Source: Streptosporangium roseum DSM 43021 (lineage in GTDB: Bacteria; Actinomycetota; Actinomycetes; Streptosporangiales; Streptosporangiaceae). Taken from it: 64,000 nt of DNA. How positions within the stretch are numbered: the first letter of the stretch is position 1; each line of letters begins with the position of its first letter. This document shows, one piece after another, positions 34,753 to 42,592 of the stretch. Location: the NCBI RefSeq assembly GCF_000024865.1, contig NC_013595.1:4712001-4776000 (forward strand), read 5' to 3'. Position numbers and translations under genes: made by a program. The notes under the pieces are model-generated. The model was not told where the DNA came from. It was given only the letters and a program-made list of their open reading frames with translations, and did no database searches.

Positions 34753-35034
34753 ATGCGGATCGTCTACTCCCGCTCGTCCACCGCGACCCAGTCGCTGCTG
34801 CGGCAGCGGCACATCCTCGCCGAGGCCGGGCTCCTGGTCCGGACCGAAGGCGTCGCAGAGGGGTTCCACCCGGCCGATGAGGTGCTGCTGGAGGAAGTGA
34901 GGGCGGCCTTCCAGGACAACGGTGCCTCGATCGCGGCCCTTGCGCGTGCTCATGGGGTGAGTCGGGTTGCCATACGTACCGCAATCGCGGACCTCCTGCC
35001 CGACCAGCCAACCGGACGGACTCCGATCACCTGA
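34753..35034 (+). CDS. Miniature serine-resolvase-like protein
   Basis: The protein is 93 residues. It starts like a serine recombinase (MRIVYSRSSTATQSLLRQRH, residues 1-20, with the serine that is catalytic in resolvases), then jumps at about residue 30 to a C-terminal resolvase-type HTH (NGASIAALARAHGVSRVAIR). The intervening 100 residues of the catalytic domain and the long E helix are absent. It may be an internal deletion of a Tn3-family resolvase, fitting the Tn3 remnants nearby, or a small HTH protein in its own right. Confidence 0.55.
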   Translation: MRIVYSRSSTATQSLLRQRHILAEAGLLVRTEGVAEGFHPADEVLLEEVRAAFQDNGASIAALARAHGVSRVAIRTAIADLLPDQPTGRTPIT

Positions 35035-35253
35035 GCGAACAGCCCCGCAGGAGACCACTTCCCTTCCGAACCAGGGATGCCACACCCGCTGCCTCATCTG
35101 ACGGTCTCGACCTGAGGAAATCCATCAGCGAAGCGCACCCGAACGGAATGTCACGTTAAGAGCGCCCGGTAGTAGGCGTGCTGGGCATGCCCAGCACGCC
35201 CCCGGATACCGAGCAGGCACGAGCCCAGGTGATCATGGAGTTCTCTACGCTCA

Positions 35254-36114
35254 GTGATCACCGGAGGGCTCGTGCCTGTCCTGCCATCATGCCTGCTCGG
35301 ACCCCTGTGGGACCAGTTCGTGGCTCTGCTTCCCGAACACGTCGACGCGCACCCGCTTGGCTGCCACAACCCGCGCATCCCGGACCGGACCGTCTTCGAG
35401 CACGTGATCGCTGCGCTGGTCCACGGCTCCGGCTACGAGCGCATCGCCACTCCGGGCTGCTCCGACCGTACGATCAGACGCCGCGTCAACTACTGGGCCC
35501 AGATTGGGATAGTTGAGAAGATCCACGCGCTCGCCCTACAGGCGTACGACCGTATGATCGGCCTGCAACTCGACGAACTCTCCGTGGATGGCTGCATCAC
35601 CAAGGCACCTGGCGGCGGGGAGAGCGCCGGCCGCTCCCCGGTGGACCGAGGCAAACAGGGCCTGAAGCGTTCGGTGGCCACCGAAGCCACCGGCGTCCCG
35701 CTCGGCATCGTCTCGGCCGGGGCCAACCGGCACGATTCCCCGCTGCTCGTGCCCACCCTGAAGGTCACCAAGGAACAGGTCGGCGAGCTGCCCGACCGGG
35801 TCAACGTGAACCTGGACCGCGGCTACGACAGCGACAAGACCCGATCTGCGCTTGGTGAGTTGGGCTTCACTGGCGAGATCGCCCGCAAAGGCATCCCCGC
35901 CCCGATCCAGGCCGGCAAGAGGTGGGTGGTGGAGCGGAGCCACGCATGGATGAACGGCTTCGGCAAGTTGCGGCGCTGTACCGAGAAGCGCAGCCGCGTC
36001 GTGGACTTCTACCTCTATCTGTCCGCAGCGATCGTCACGCTGCGTATGCTCATCCGCCGCGCGACCCCGCGCTACCGCTGGGACGGCCGCCCCACCACCC
36101 GACGCCTCAAGTGA
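35254..36114 (+). CDS. IS5-family transposase, apparently intact
   Basis: The protein is about 286 residues from GTG at 35254 (GTG at 35272 is an alternative). The DDE triad is visible: Asp in ELSVDGCITKAPGGGESAGR, Asp in NLDRGYDSDKTR, and Glu in WVVERSHAWMNGFGKLRRC. The N-terminal part has the HTH-like DRTVFEHVIAALVHGSGYER and SDRTIRRRVNYWAQIG. It should cut and insert the element defined by the 27-bp inverted repeats. No frameshift is needed. Confidence 0.88.
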   Translation: MITGGLVPVLPSCLLGPLWDQFVALLPEHVDAHPLGCHNPRIPDRTVFEHVIAALVHGSGYERIATPGCSDRTIRRRVNYWAQIGIVEKIHALALQAYDRMIGLQLDELSVDGCITKAPGGGESAGRSPVDRGKQGLKRSVATEATGVPLGIVSAGANRHDSPLLVPTLKVTKEQVGELPDRVNVNLDRGYDSDKTRSALGELGFTGEIARKGIPAPIQAGKRWVVERSHAWMNGFGKLRRCTEKRSRVVDFYLYLSAAIVTLRMLIRRATPRYRWDGRPTTRRLK

Positions 36115-36132
36115 TCCATTTGCCGGTCGGTC

Positions 36133-36897
36133 TTAGCCCCAGCCCTGCATCTGCTGGAGCAGGTCGGCGTCGCCCTCCATCCGCAGCGAGCCAGCCGGGA
36201 TGCGCATGTACATGAGCAGGGCCATCTCGCTCGCCGTGCCGTAGATGGCGGCGGTGGGCTTGCTCTCGGCGGCCTCCGCCGCAGTGAGGCGGGTGAAGCG
36301 GGAACCGGTGGCGTCCACCGTCTGGCGCCAGGAGCCAGCCTCGGCTGCGTGGTAGTCCATGGTGGCGGGCTCGCCCGGCCACGGGACCGTGCCGGTGCAG
36401 ACGGTGGCGAGGAACTCCTCGATGGCGTCGCCCGCCTCGGTCGTCGGCAGCTCCTGCGGGGTACCGGAGGCCAGCTGGGCGTCGTAGGTGTGGATCAGCG
36501 ACTCCGGGACGCGGCGGCGGGCCACGGCGGCCACCGTGTGCGGCGAGGCCAGCGGCTCCCACCAGGCCCAGCAGCCCCGGTCCGGGCCGGCCTCGCGCAG
36601 AGCAGTAAGCAGCTGCTCCGTCGAGTCGGCCAGCCAGGTTATGAGGGCCTTGCGCTCCCTGGGCGCCGCCAGCCCGTCCTTGCTCGGCCGCTCGTCGCCC
36701 GGCGCGGTGTTCAGCACGATGTAGGCCCAGAAGCGGTCCCCCTCACTGAGGTGGTTCGCCAGGTCGTACAGCGTCCAGCCCGGGCAGGACGGGACGTCGG
36801 CGTCGAGGCTGGGGGCCGCGGCGACGGTGGCGCGGAACGCGGCGGACCGCTCGTCAATCATCCGCAGCAGGGTGGGGAAGTAGAGATGCTCAGGCAC
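36133..36897 (-). CDS. Maleylpyruvate isomerase/mycothiol-dependent-fold (TIGR03083-like) protein, IS passenger
   Basis: The protein is 254 residues from GTG at 36897. The DinB-like four-helix domain opens with DERSAAFRATVAAAP and has the family signature VPSCPGWTLYDLANHLSEGD; a metal site is suggested by HLSEGDRFW and RVPESLIHTYDAQ. The C-terminal domain reads GTASEMALLMYMRIP. Such proteins are small cytoplasmic mycothiol-dependent transferases or isomerases. The gene lies entirely between the IS inverted repeats, ends 18 bases from the transposase stop, and starts 48 bases from the right end, so it moves with the element. Confidence 0.85.
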   Translation of the reverse strand: MPEHLYFPTLLRMIDERSAAFRATVAAAPSLDADVPSCPGWTLYDLANHLSEGDRFWAYIVLNTAPGDERPSKDGLAAPRERKALITWLADSTEQLLTALREAGPDRGCWAWWEPLASPHTVAAVARRRVPESLIHTYDAQLASGTPQELPTTEAGDAIEEFLATVCTGTVPWPGEPATMDYHAAEAGSWRQTVDATGSRFTRLTAAEAAESKPTAAIYGTASEMALLMYMRIPAGSLRMEGDADLLQQMQGWG

Positions 36898-37015
36898 GCA
36901 GACCTTGTATCACCCGGACCGGGACTCTCGCACTCGATTAAGACCGCCCAGCACGCCTACTGCCGGGCGCTCTAAGCCGCGGGACCCTGCTCCGCTAACG
37001 GGACTTTTCGTTCGG

Positions 37016-37273
37016 ATGCTCGTCATGCCCGGCATCGACCTGGGACGCATCGAGCGGCACTGGAGGGACATCCTGCGCATCATCGGTTCGATCCACACCG
37101 GCGCGGTCCGCGCCCACGACGTGATCCGGATGCTGTCGCGCGACGGCCGCCCCACCCCGCTGGGCGATGCGATCGCGCACTACGGCCGGATCGCCAAGAC
37201 GCTGCACATCCTGCGGATGGCCGACGAACCCGGCTGTCGCCGCCGGATCAAGGCCCAGGCCGACCTGCAGGTC
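37016..37273 (+). pseudogene. Tn3-family transposase fragment
   Basis: About 86 residues match the C-terminal third of TnpA: GIDLGRIERHWRDILRIIGS, VRAHDVIRMLSRDGRPTPLG and AHYGRIAKTLHILRMAD, ending RRRIKAQADLQ. The sequence then leaves the family at about 37273. The left side was interrupted by the IS5-type element. A different Tn3 fragment lies at 41607. Confidence 0.75.
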
Positions 37274-37324
37274 AGCGGAATGCTAGGAGGTCCGCGGGCG
37301 GTGGATGTGGTTTTGGCGCTTCGA

Positions 37325-38737
37325 TCAGCGCGTGCCGGCGGCGTGCTCGTGGGCGGATGCGAGTCGGCGTGCGGCTTCGATCAGCTCGGTGCGGTCGGCG
37401 GTGGCGGCGAAGCCGAGGCGTAGATAGGCCGCCGGGAGCTCGGTGGCGAAGTAGCGGTTGCCGGCACTGACGGCGACGCCGTGCTGACGAGCCGTGTCGG
37501 CGATCACGGTGTCGTCCGTGCCGTACGGCAGGCGGACCCACAGGTGCAGTCCGCCCGTGGGGATGCGGGTGAGGGTCCAGTGGGGAAGTTCGTGCGTGAC
37601 GGCGGCCGCCAGCGCTCCGCACCGCTCCCGCAGGGCTGCGGCCAGAGAACGGACATGCCGTTCCCACGTGGGAGAGCTAAGGAGTTCGAGCGCTGTTTCC
37701 TGGAGCGGGCGGGTGACGAAGAAGTCGTCGACCAGGCGGGTGGCGCGCAGGCGTTCCATCACCGGGCCTCGGGCCACCAGGGCGCCGATGCGCAGGCTCG
37801 GCGCCGCCGGTTTGGTGAGCGAGGTCAGGTAGACCACCGTGCCGTCGCGATCGTCGGCCAGCAGGGGCGGTGGCACCGGCGTGCCGTGGCCGAGGTGTCG
37901 CGCGAAGTCGTCCTCGATCACGAATGCGCCCGCCGCCCTGGCCGCATCGATGATCTGTCGGCGGCGTTGTGGCGCCAGCACGGTGCCGGTGGGGTTGTGA
38001 TAGGCCGGCTGGCAGTACAGCAGGCGTGCGCGGGTCATGGCGAAGGCGTCGGCCAGGAGGTCGGGTTGCAGGCCGTCGGCATCCATCGGCACCGGTACCG
38101 GGCGCAGGCCGGCTGCCCTGGCGGCGGCTATCGCTCCCGGATAGGTGGGCGACTCCATCAGGACGGGGTCACCCGGCGCCGCGATGGCCCGGAACGCCAT
38201 GGACAGGGCGCTCTGCCCGCCGGCCGTGACCAGGATGTCGTCCGCGCTCACGCCGCCGCCGGCCATGGTGGCGAACACGCTGCGCAGGGCCGCCAGGCCG
38301 CTGGCGGGGGCGCGGTCCCAGGCGTCGGGGCGGCGTGCGGCGCGGGCCAGCGCCGCGGTCAGGATCTGGGTGGGCTGGAGCGATCGATGCAGGTAGCCGC
38401 CGTCCAGCATGATCGTACCTGCGGGCGGCGCACCGACGGCGCCGGTGAGGATTCGGGTGTCCACGGTCCGGTCGGCGAGGGTGACGGTCTGCCAGGCGGT
38501 ATCGGCCACTTTGGCGCGCCGCTGGGCGTGTGCTGCCACGTACGTGCCGCTGCCTGGACGGGTGACCACCAGGCCTTCGGCGGCGAGCGTGGCGATCGCC
38601 TGTGACACGGTGGCGGGGCCGACCTGGTAGCGCCGGATCAGCTCGCGGCTGCTGGGCAGACGCTCACCCGGTGACAGCCGGTCGATCATCGTGCGCATCC
38701 TGGTCGCCAACTCCGCAGAACTGCTACTGTCTGACAT
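37325..38737 (-). CDS. MocR-type regulator (GntR HTH fused to aminotransferase domain)
   Basis: The protein is 470 residues from ATG at 38737. Residues 1-75 form a GntR winged helix (LPSSRELIRRYQVGPATVSQ, GLVVTRPGSGTYVAAH). The rest is a fold-type I aminotransferase domain with LVTAGGQSALSMAF, YHNPTGTVL and the PLP lysine in SLTKPAAPSLRIG. MocR proteins use PLP as a cofactor-sensor and usually activate or repress a divergent gene. Here the divergent gene encodes a PLP enzyme, and the two start codons overlap. Confidence 0.9.
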   Translation of the reverse strand: MSDSSSSAELATRMRTMIDRLSPGERLPSSRELIRRYQVGPATVSQAIATLAAEGLVVTRPGSGTYVAAHAQRRAKVADTAWQTVTLADRTVDTRILTGAVGAPPAGTIMLDGGYLHRSLQPTQILTAALARAARRPDAWDRAPASGLAALRSVFATMAGGGVSADDILVTAGGQSALSMAFRAIAAPGDPVLMESPTYPGAIAAARAAGLRPVPVPMDADGLQPDLLADAFAMTRARLLYCQPAYHNPTGTVLAPQRRRQIIDAARAAGAFVIEDDFARHLGHGTPVPPPLLADDRDGTVVYLTSLTKPAAPSLRIGALVARGPVMERLRATRLVDDFFVTRPLQETALELLSSPTWERHVRSLAAALRERCGALAAAVTHELPHWTLTRIPTGGLHLWVRLPYGTDDTVIADTARQHGVAVSAGNRYFATELPAAYLRLGFAATADRTELIEAARRLASAHEHAAGTR

Positions 38738-38750
38738 GAGAATTGATAAT
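38724..38750. promoter_or_regulatory. Face-to-face leaderless promoters with overlapping start codons
   Basis: The tetranucleotide CATG at 38735-38738 contains both starts: minus-strand ATG at 38737-38735 and plus-strand ATG at 38736-38738. TATTAT on the minus strand (38750-38745) and TACTGT on the plus strand (38724-38729) are -10-like and six to eight bases from their ATGs. Each promoter lies inside the other gene, so simultaneous transcription should interfere. Confidence 0.55.
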
Positions 38751-39983
38751 AGCGCTTCCACGATTTCCCCAGAATCGCTTCTGGACATCGCGGCCCTGCG
38801 CGCGGACACCCCCGGCGCCGGCGACGTCGTGCACTTCAACAACGCCGGTTGTGGTCTGCTGGCCGCGCCTGTACTGGCCGCGATGGTCGACCACCTGCAA
38901 CTGGAGGCGAGCATCGGTGGCTACGAGGCCTCGGCCGCCCGCGCCGAGCAAGTCCGCGAGTTCTACGCCGAGACCGCCGCCCTGATCAACGGTGCTCCCG
39001 AGAACATCGCGTTCGCCGGTAGCGCCACCCACGCGTTCTCCACCGCCCTGTCGGCGATCCCGTTCGAGGCCGGTGATGTCATCCTCACGACCCGCAACGA
39101 CTTCATCTCCAATCAGATCGCCTTCCTGTCGCTGAGCAAGAGGTTCGACGTGCGTTTGGTGCACGCTCCTGACGTGCCCGAGGGCGGGGTGGACGTGGCG
39201 GCGATGGCCGCCCTGATGCGCGAGCACCGGCCCCGGCTGGTGGCCGCCACCCACATCCCCACCAACTCCGGCCTGGTCCAGCCGGTCGCCGACATCGGCC
39301 GGCTCTGCCGCGAACTGGATCTGCTGTACCTGGTCGACGCCTGCCAGTCGGTCGGCCAGTACCCGATCGACGTCGCGGAGATCGGCTGCGACCTGCTCAC
39401 CGCCACCTGCCGCAAGTTCCTGCGCGGCCCCCGCGGCTCTGGCTTCCTGTACGTGTCCGACCGCGTCCTGCGCGCTGGCTACGAACCGCTGTTCATCGAC
39501 ATGTACGGCGCGCGCTGGGTCGAGCCGGGCCGCTACCAGCCCGTCGAGACGGCGGCCAGATTCGAGGACTGGGAGTTCCCCTACGCCATCGTCCTCGGCT
39601 GCGCCGCCGCCGCACGCTACGCCCGCCAGGTCGGCATGGATGCCATCGCCCGCCGTACCCCCGCCCTGGCCGCCGGCCTACGCGACAGGCTCGCCGATCT
39701 GCCCGGAGTCCGCGTGCTCGACCACGGCCGGCAACTGGGCGCCCTGGTCACCTTCGCCATCGACGGCTGGCAGCCGGAGCCGTTCAAGGCCGCCATGGAC
39801 GCACGCGGTATCAACTCGGCGCTCAGCTACCGCCACTTCGCGCAGTTCGACTTCGGCGACAAGGACATCGACTGGTGCCTGCGCCTGTCGCCGCACTACT
39901 ACAACACCGAACAGGAAGTGGACCAGGTCGTCGCGGCGGTCGCCGACCTCAGCGTCGCAGGCGGCAGCCGTGACGACCGCTGA
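38736..39983 (+). CDS. Aminotransferase class V-fold PLP enzyme
   Basis: The protein is 415 residues. It begins MRIDNSASTISPESLLDI and has the class V pattern: VVHFNNAGCGLLAAPVLAAM, GSATHAFSTALSAIPFEAGD, the PLP-binding Asp in LLYLVDACQSVGQYPIDV and the Schiff-base Lys227 in TCRKFLRGPRGSGFL. The closest functional groups are cysteine-desulfurase-like, isopenicillin-epimerase-like and EgtE-like lyases; the sequence does not decide which. It is controlled by the divergent MocR and followed with a 14-base overlap by an exporter. Confidence 0.87.
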   Translation: MRIDNSASTISPESLLDIAALRADTPGAGDVVHFNNAGCGLLAAPVLAAMVDHLQLEASIGGYEASAARAEQVREFYAETAALINGAPENIAFAGSATHAFSTALSAIPFEAGDVILTTRNDFISNQIAFLSLSKRFDVRLVHAPDVPEGGVDVAAMAALMREHRPRLVAATHIPTNSGLVQPVADIGRLCRELDLLYLVDACQSVGQYPIDVAEIGCDLLTATCRKFLRGPRGSGFLYVSDRVLRAGYEPLFIDMYGARWVEPGRYQPVETAARFEDWEFPYAIVLGCAAAARYARQVGMDAIARRTPALAAGLRDRLADLPGVRVLDHGRQLGALVTFAIDGWQPEPFKAAMDARGINSALSYRHFAQFDFGDKDIDWCLRLSPHYYNTEQEVDQVVAAVADLSVAGGSRDDR

Positions 39984-41280
39984 ACCTCTCACCGAGCCGG
40001 GTGCTGCCTCCGTGCGGGAAGGACTGTGGCGCAACAGCGACTTCCTGAAGTTCTGGCTCGGTGAGACCCTGTCGCTGCTCGGCACCCAGGTCACCAACCT
40101 CGCGCTGCCGCTGACCGCGATCTATGCCTTCCATGCCACCGACGAGCAGGTCGGTCTTCTGCGGTTCCTGCAGCTCGCGCCCTACCTTGGGCTCGCTCTG
40201 CTGTTCGGGGTCTGGGTCGACCGGGTCAGGCGGCGGCCTGTCATGGTGTGGGCCAACCTCACCCGGATGGTCCTGCTCGCCCTGATCCCGGTCCTGTCCT
40301 GGCTGGACGTCCTCAGCATGGCACCGCTACTGGTCATCGCCTGCGTCATCGGCGTCGCGTCGGTGCTGTTCGACGTGAGCTGGATGTCCTTCGTGCCCAC
40401 CGTCGTGAAGGACCCCAAGCACTACGTCGAGGCCGGTGCCAAGATGGGGATCAGCTCGTCGGCGGCTGACGTGGCCGGTCCCGGGCTCGCCGGTGCCCTG
40501 ATCAGTGCGCTGACGGCGCCGGCGGCGTTGGTCGTCGACGCGTTCTCCTACCTGGTGTCACTGGCGTCCCTGCTGCTGATCCGCACGCACGAGCCATGCC
40601 CAGAACCACCTGCGGCGAAGAGACGCCTGCTGACCGAACTGCGCGAGGGTCTGCGCTGGGTCTTCGGCAATCCGATCCTGCGAGCGCTGGCCCTCGTCGG
40701 GTTCTGCTGCAACTTCTCCATGGTCACCGTCTGGACCATGTTCCTGCTGTACGGCACGCGTGATCTGCAGCTGGACTCCACGACCCTGGGCGGCATCTTC
40801 GCGACGGCCTCCGTGGGCGGCTTGATCGGCGCGGTGATCTCCCGGAAGATCATCGCGCGATTCCGGCTCGGGCTGGTCTATCTCGTGGCTCAGACGGCTC
40901 TCCTGCTGGGCCCGACACTGATCGTCCTGGCGGGCGGCCCGAGGCCGGTGATGGTGGGAATGTTCGTCCTGTCCTTCTTTGTCACCTACCTGGGCCTCGG
41001 CGTCGCCAATGTCATCATCGTCAGCCTGCGCCAGACCAGCACCCGGCAGGCGATGATGGGCCGCATGACCGCGGTCTTCCGCACCTTGCTGTTCGGTGGC
41101 GGCGCACTCGGCGGTCTGTCCGCCGGCCTCCTCACGGGTGCGGTCGGCGCCAAGGGTGCGCTCACCGCGGCGTCCGTCGGCTCGGCCGCCGTAGTGATCG
41201 GGCTCATCATCTCCCCGGTGAGCCGGCTCCGCACCCTGCCAGCGGCGCCGCCAGAACCCGCCGCTGCTGGAAACGGCTAA
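39970..41280 (+). CDS. MFS_3-type exporter
   Basis: The protein is 436 residues from GTG at 39970, overlapping the aminotransferase end. About twelve helices are seen; RNSDFLKFWLGETLSLLGTQ and VWVDRVRRRPVMVWANL are typical of the EntS/macrolide-efflux MFS_3 group. It should export the product, or a toxic substrate, of the class V enzyme. A perfect 26-bp palindrome right after the stop is a likely terminator. Confidence 0.87.
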   Translation: MTTAEPLTEPGAASVREGLWRNSDFLKFWLGETLSLLGTQVTNLALPLTAIYAFHATDEQVGLLRFLQLAPYLGLALLFGVWVDRVRRRPVMVWANLTRMVLLALIPVLSWLDVLSMAPLLVIACVIGVASVLFDVSWMSFVPTVVKDPKHYVEAGAKMGISSSAADVAGPGLAGALISALTAPAALVVDAFSYLVSLASLLLIRTHEPCPEPPAAKRRLLTELREGLRWVFGNPILRALALVGFCCNFSMVTVWTMFLLYGTRDLQLDSTTLGGIFATASVGGLIGAVISRKIIARFRLGLVYLVAQTALLLGPTLIVLAGGPRPVMVGMFVLSFFVTYLGLGVANVIIVSLRQTSTRQAMMGRMTAVFRTLLFGGGALGGLSAGLLTGAVGAKGALTAASVGSAAVVIGLIISPVSRLRTLPAAPPEPAAAGNG

Positions 41281-41282
41281 GC

Positions 41283-41308
41283 ACGACCTGTCGTCGACGA
41301 CAGGTCGT
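41283..41308 (+). terminator. Perfect 26-bp palindrome after the MFS gene
   Basis: ACGACCTGTCGTC and its exact complement start two bases after the TAA stop. It would form a strong stem in RNA. No T-run follows, as is common in high-GC actinomycetes. Confidence 0.7.
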
Positions 41309-41317
41309 TGGTGGCGG

Positions 41318-41581
41318 CTTCAGGGCGGGGCGAGCTCCAGCCTAAATGCGGCCAACGCCGCGCTGATCACCGCGCAGCAGTCCATCGCCTTGGCCGGCGC
41401 CTGGGGCGGTGGGCTGGTCGCCCTGGTCGACGACATCCCCGCGCCGATCCTGGCCGACATCCTCGGCCTGCACATCAACACCGCCGTCCGGTGGGCCAAC
41501 ATCGCCAAGCGGGACTGGAGCGCCTACCTCGCCGCCCGAGCCGAGGACCTCCGGCAGGGGAATACTGCACCCCTCGAATAA
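41318..41581 (+). pseudogene. Tyrosine-integrase C-terminal tail fragment
   Basis: A frame of about 85 residues reads ALVDDIPAPILADILGLHIN and TAVRWANIAKRDWSAYLAAR, matching the HTH-like extension at the end of actinomycete XerC/D-type integrases. The catalytic domain is missing. Confidence 0.6.
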
Positions 41582-41606
41582 GTGATCTCCCCCAGTAAAC
41601 GACCAG

Positions 41607-42020
41607 GTGATGGGCATCGGCGGCCTGGTCGTGCCCGGTACCTTGCGTGACTCGCCGTTCATCCTGGACGCCATCTTCAACCTGGACGGCGGCCCGAAAC
41701 CGGAGACGGTGATCACCGATACCGGCTCCTGCTCCGACATCGTGTTCGGCCTGTTCGCCATCTGCGGCTACCAGTTCTCGCCCCGCATCGCCGACCTGGC
41801 CGACACCCGGCTGTGGCGCACCAACACCCGCGCGGTCTACGGGCCGCTGGAACACATGTCCCGCCACACTGTCCGCCTGGACCGCATCCGCGCCCACTGG
41901 GCGGACATGGTGCGGGTGGCCGGGTTGCTCACCACCGGCAGCATGCGCGCCTACGACCTGATCCGGATGCTGTCGGCCAACGGCCGCACCACCGGCCTCG
42001 GGGAGGCGTTCGCCCACTAG
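41607..42020 (+). pseudogene. Tn3-family transposase fragment (second copy)
   Basis: About 137 residues match TnpA upstream of and overlapping the region kept at 37016: GGLVVPGTLRDSPFILDAIF, TDTGSCSDIVFGLFAICGYQ with the catalytic Asp, FSPRIADLADTRLW and VRAYDL-type MRAYDLIRMLSANGRTTGLG. A TAG replaces the Tyr codon of the conserved AHYGRI segment and ends the frame. The two fragments differ in sequence, so they derive from different elements. Confidence 0.8.
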
Positions 42021-42592
42021 GGGTGCCACCGGAATACGGCAGAAACGGGCCGCGGTCAGTCGAATCCGCAGGTCGGACGGTGAAGCCGAGGGCTGGGGGT
42101 TTCGGCTGCGGATGACCGTGCTCAGCCTGGGGTCGGATTGCGGTCGGCATGGCTACCGACGCGCCTACCTGCGGAGATGTCGTTCGGTTGACCGGACAGA
42201 GCCATGCTTCTGTCGATCATGGATCGGCGCGGTACGTTTCTGCCGTATTCCGGCCGCACCCCTGGTGCGCCAGCGGCCGGGGTCGAGGCGGTGAAGCTGT
42301 AGCGGCCGAGCAGGTTCAGGTTGCATCAAACCCCGGAGGTCTCGCCGCCGGTGCAATTTCTGGCCGACGGCGTCACATGTCCACGATCACCGTCGGTCGC
42401 GGCCGGGGCGGTTCTCCCCTCCTGTGCAGTGAGAGGGTGCACGAGCCGCTGGACCGGGACAGACGTGACGCGCTTGCCGGGGCACCGGTGATCAACGCGC
42501 CTTACCTGCATCACCTCCACGACGACATGGGCCCGGAGCATCCTCCGGGCCCATGTCGTGTGCAGGGGTTGTTTCCTTGAGCGGTGGTGAAG
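42021..42592. other. Gene-free region before the repeat protein
   Basis: I find no supported gene. A strong hairpin lies at 42523-42558. The rest is probably transposon debris. Confidence 0.45.
42523..42558. terminator. 16-bp perfect hairpin
   Basis: CGACATGGGCCCGGAG, a CATC loop, then the exact complement. It lies 35 bases downstream of the stop of the minus-strand repeat protein and is the likely terminator for that gene. Confidence 0.75.

Larger units (their letters stand above)
35160..36972. mobile_element. IS5-type element with 27-bp terminal inverted repeats and a passenger gene
   Basis: The left end (35160-35186) and right end (36946-36972) are inverted copies of GAGCGCCCGG-Y-AGTAGGCG and TGCTGGGC with one mismatch in 27 bases. 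Both ends abut the trinucleotide TAA (35157-35159 and 36973-36975), a likely target duplication. Inside are a full-length transposase on the plus strand and, beyond it, a complete non-transposase gene on the minus strand. The 1.8-kb length is greater than usual for this IS group because of that passenger. Confidence 0.8.
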
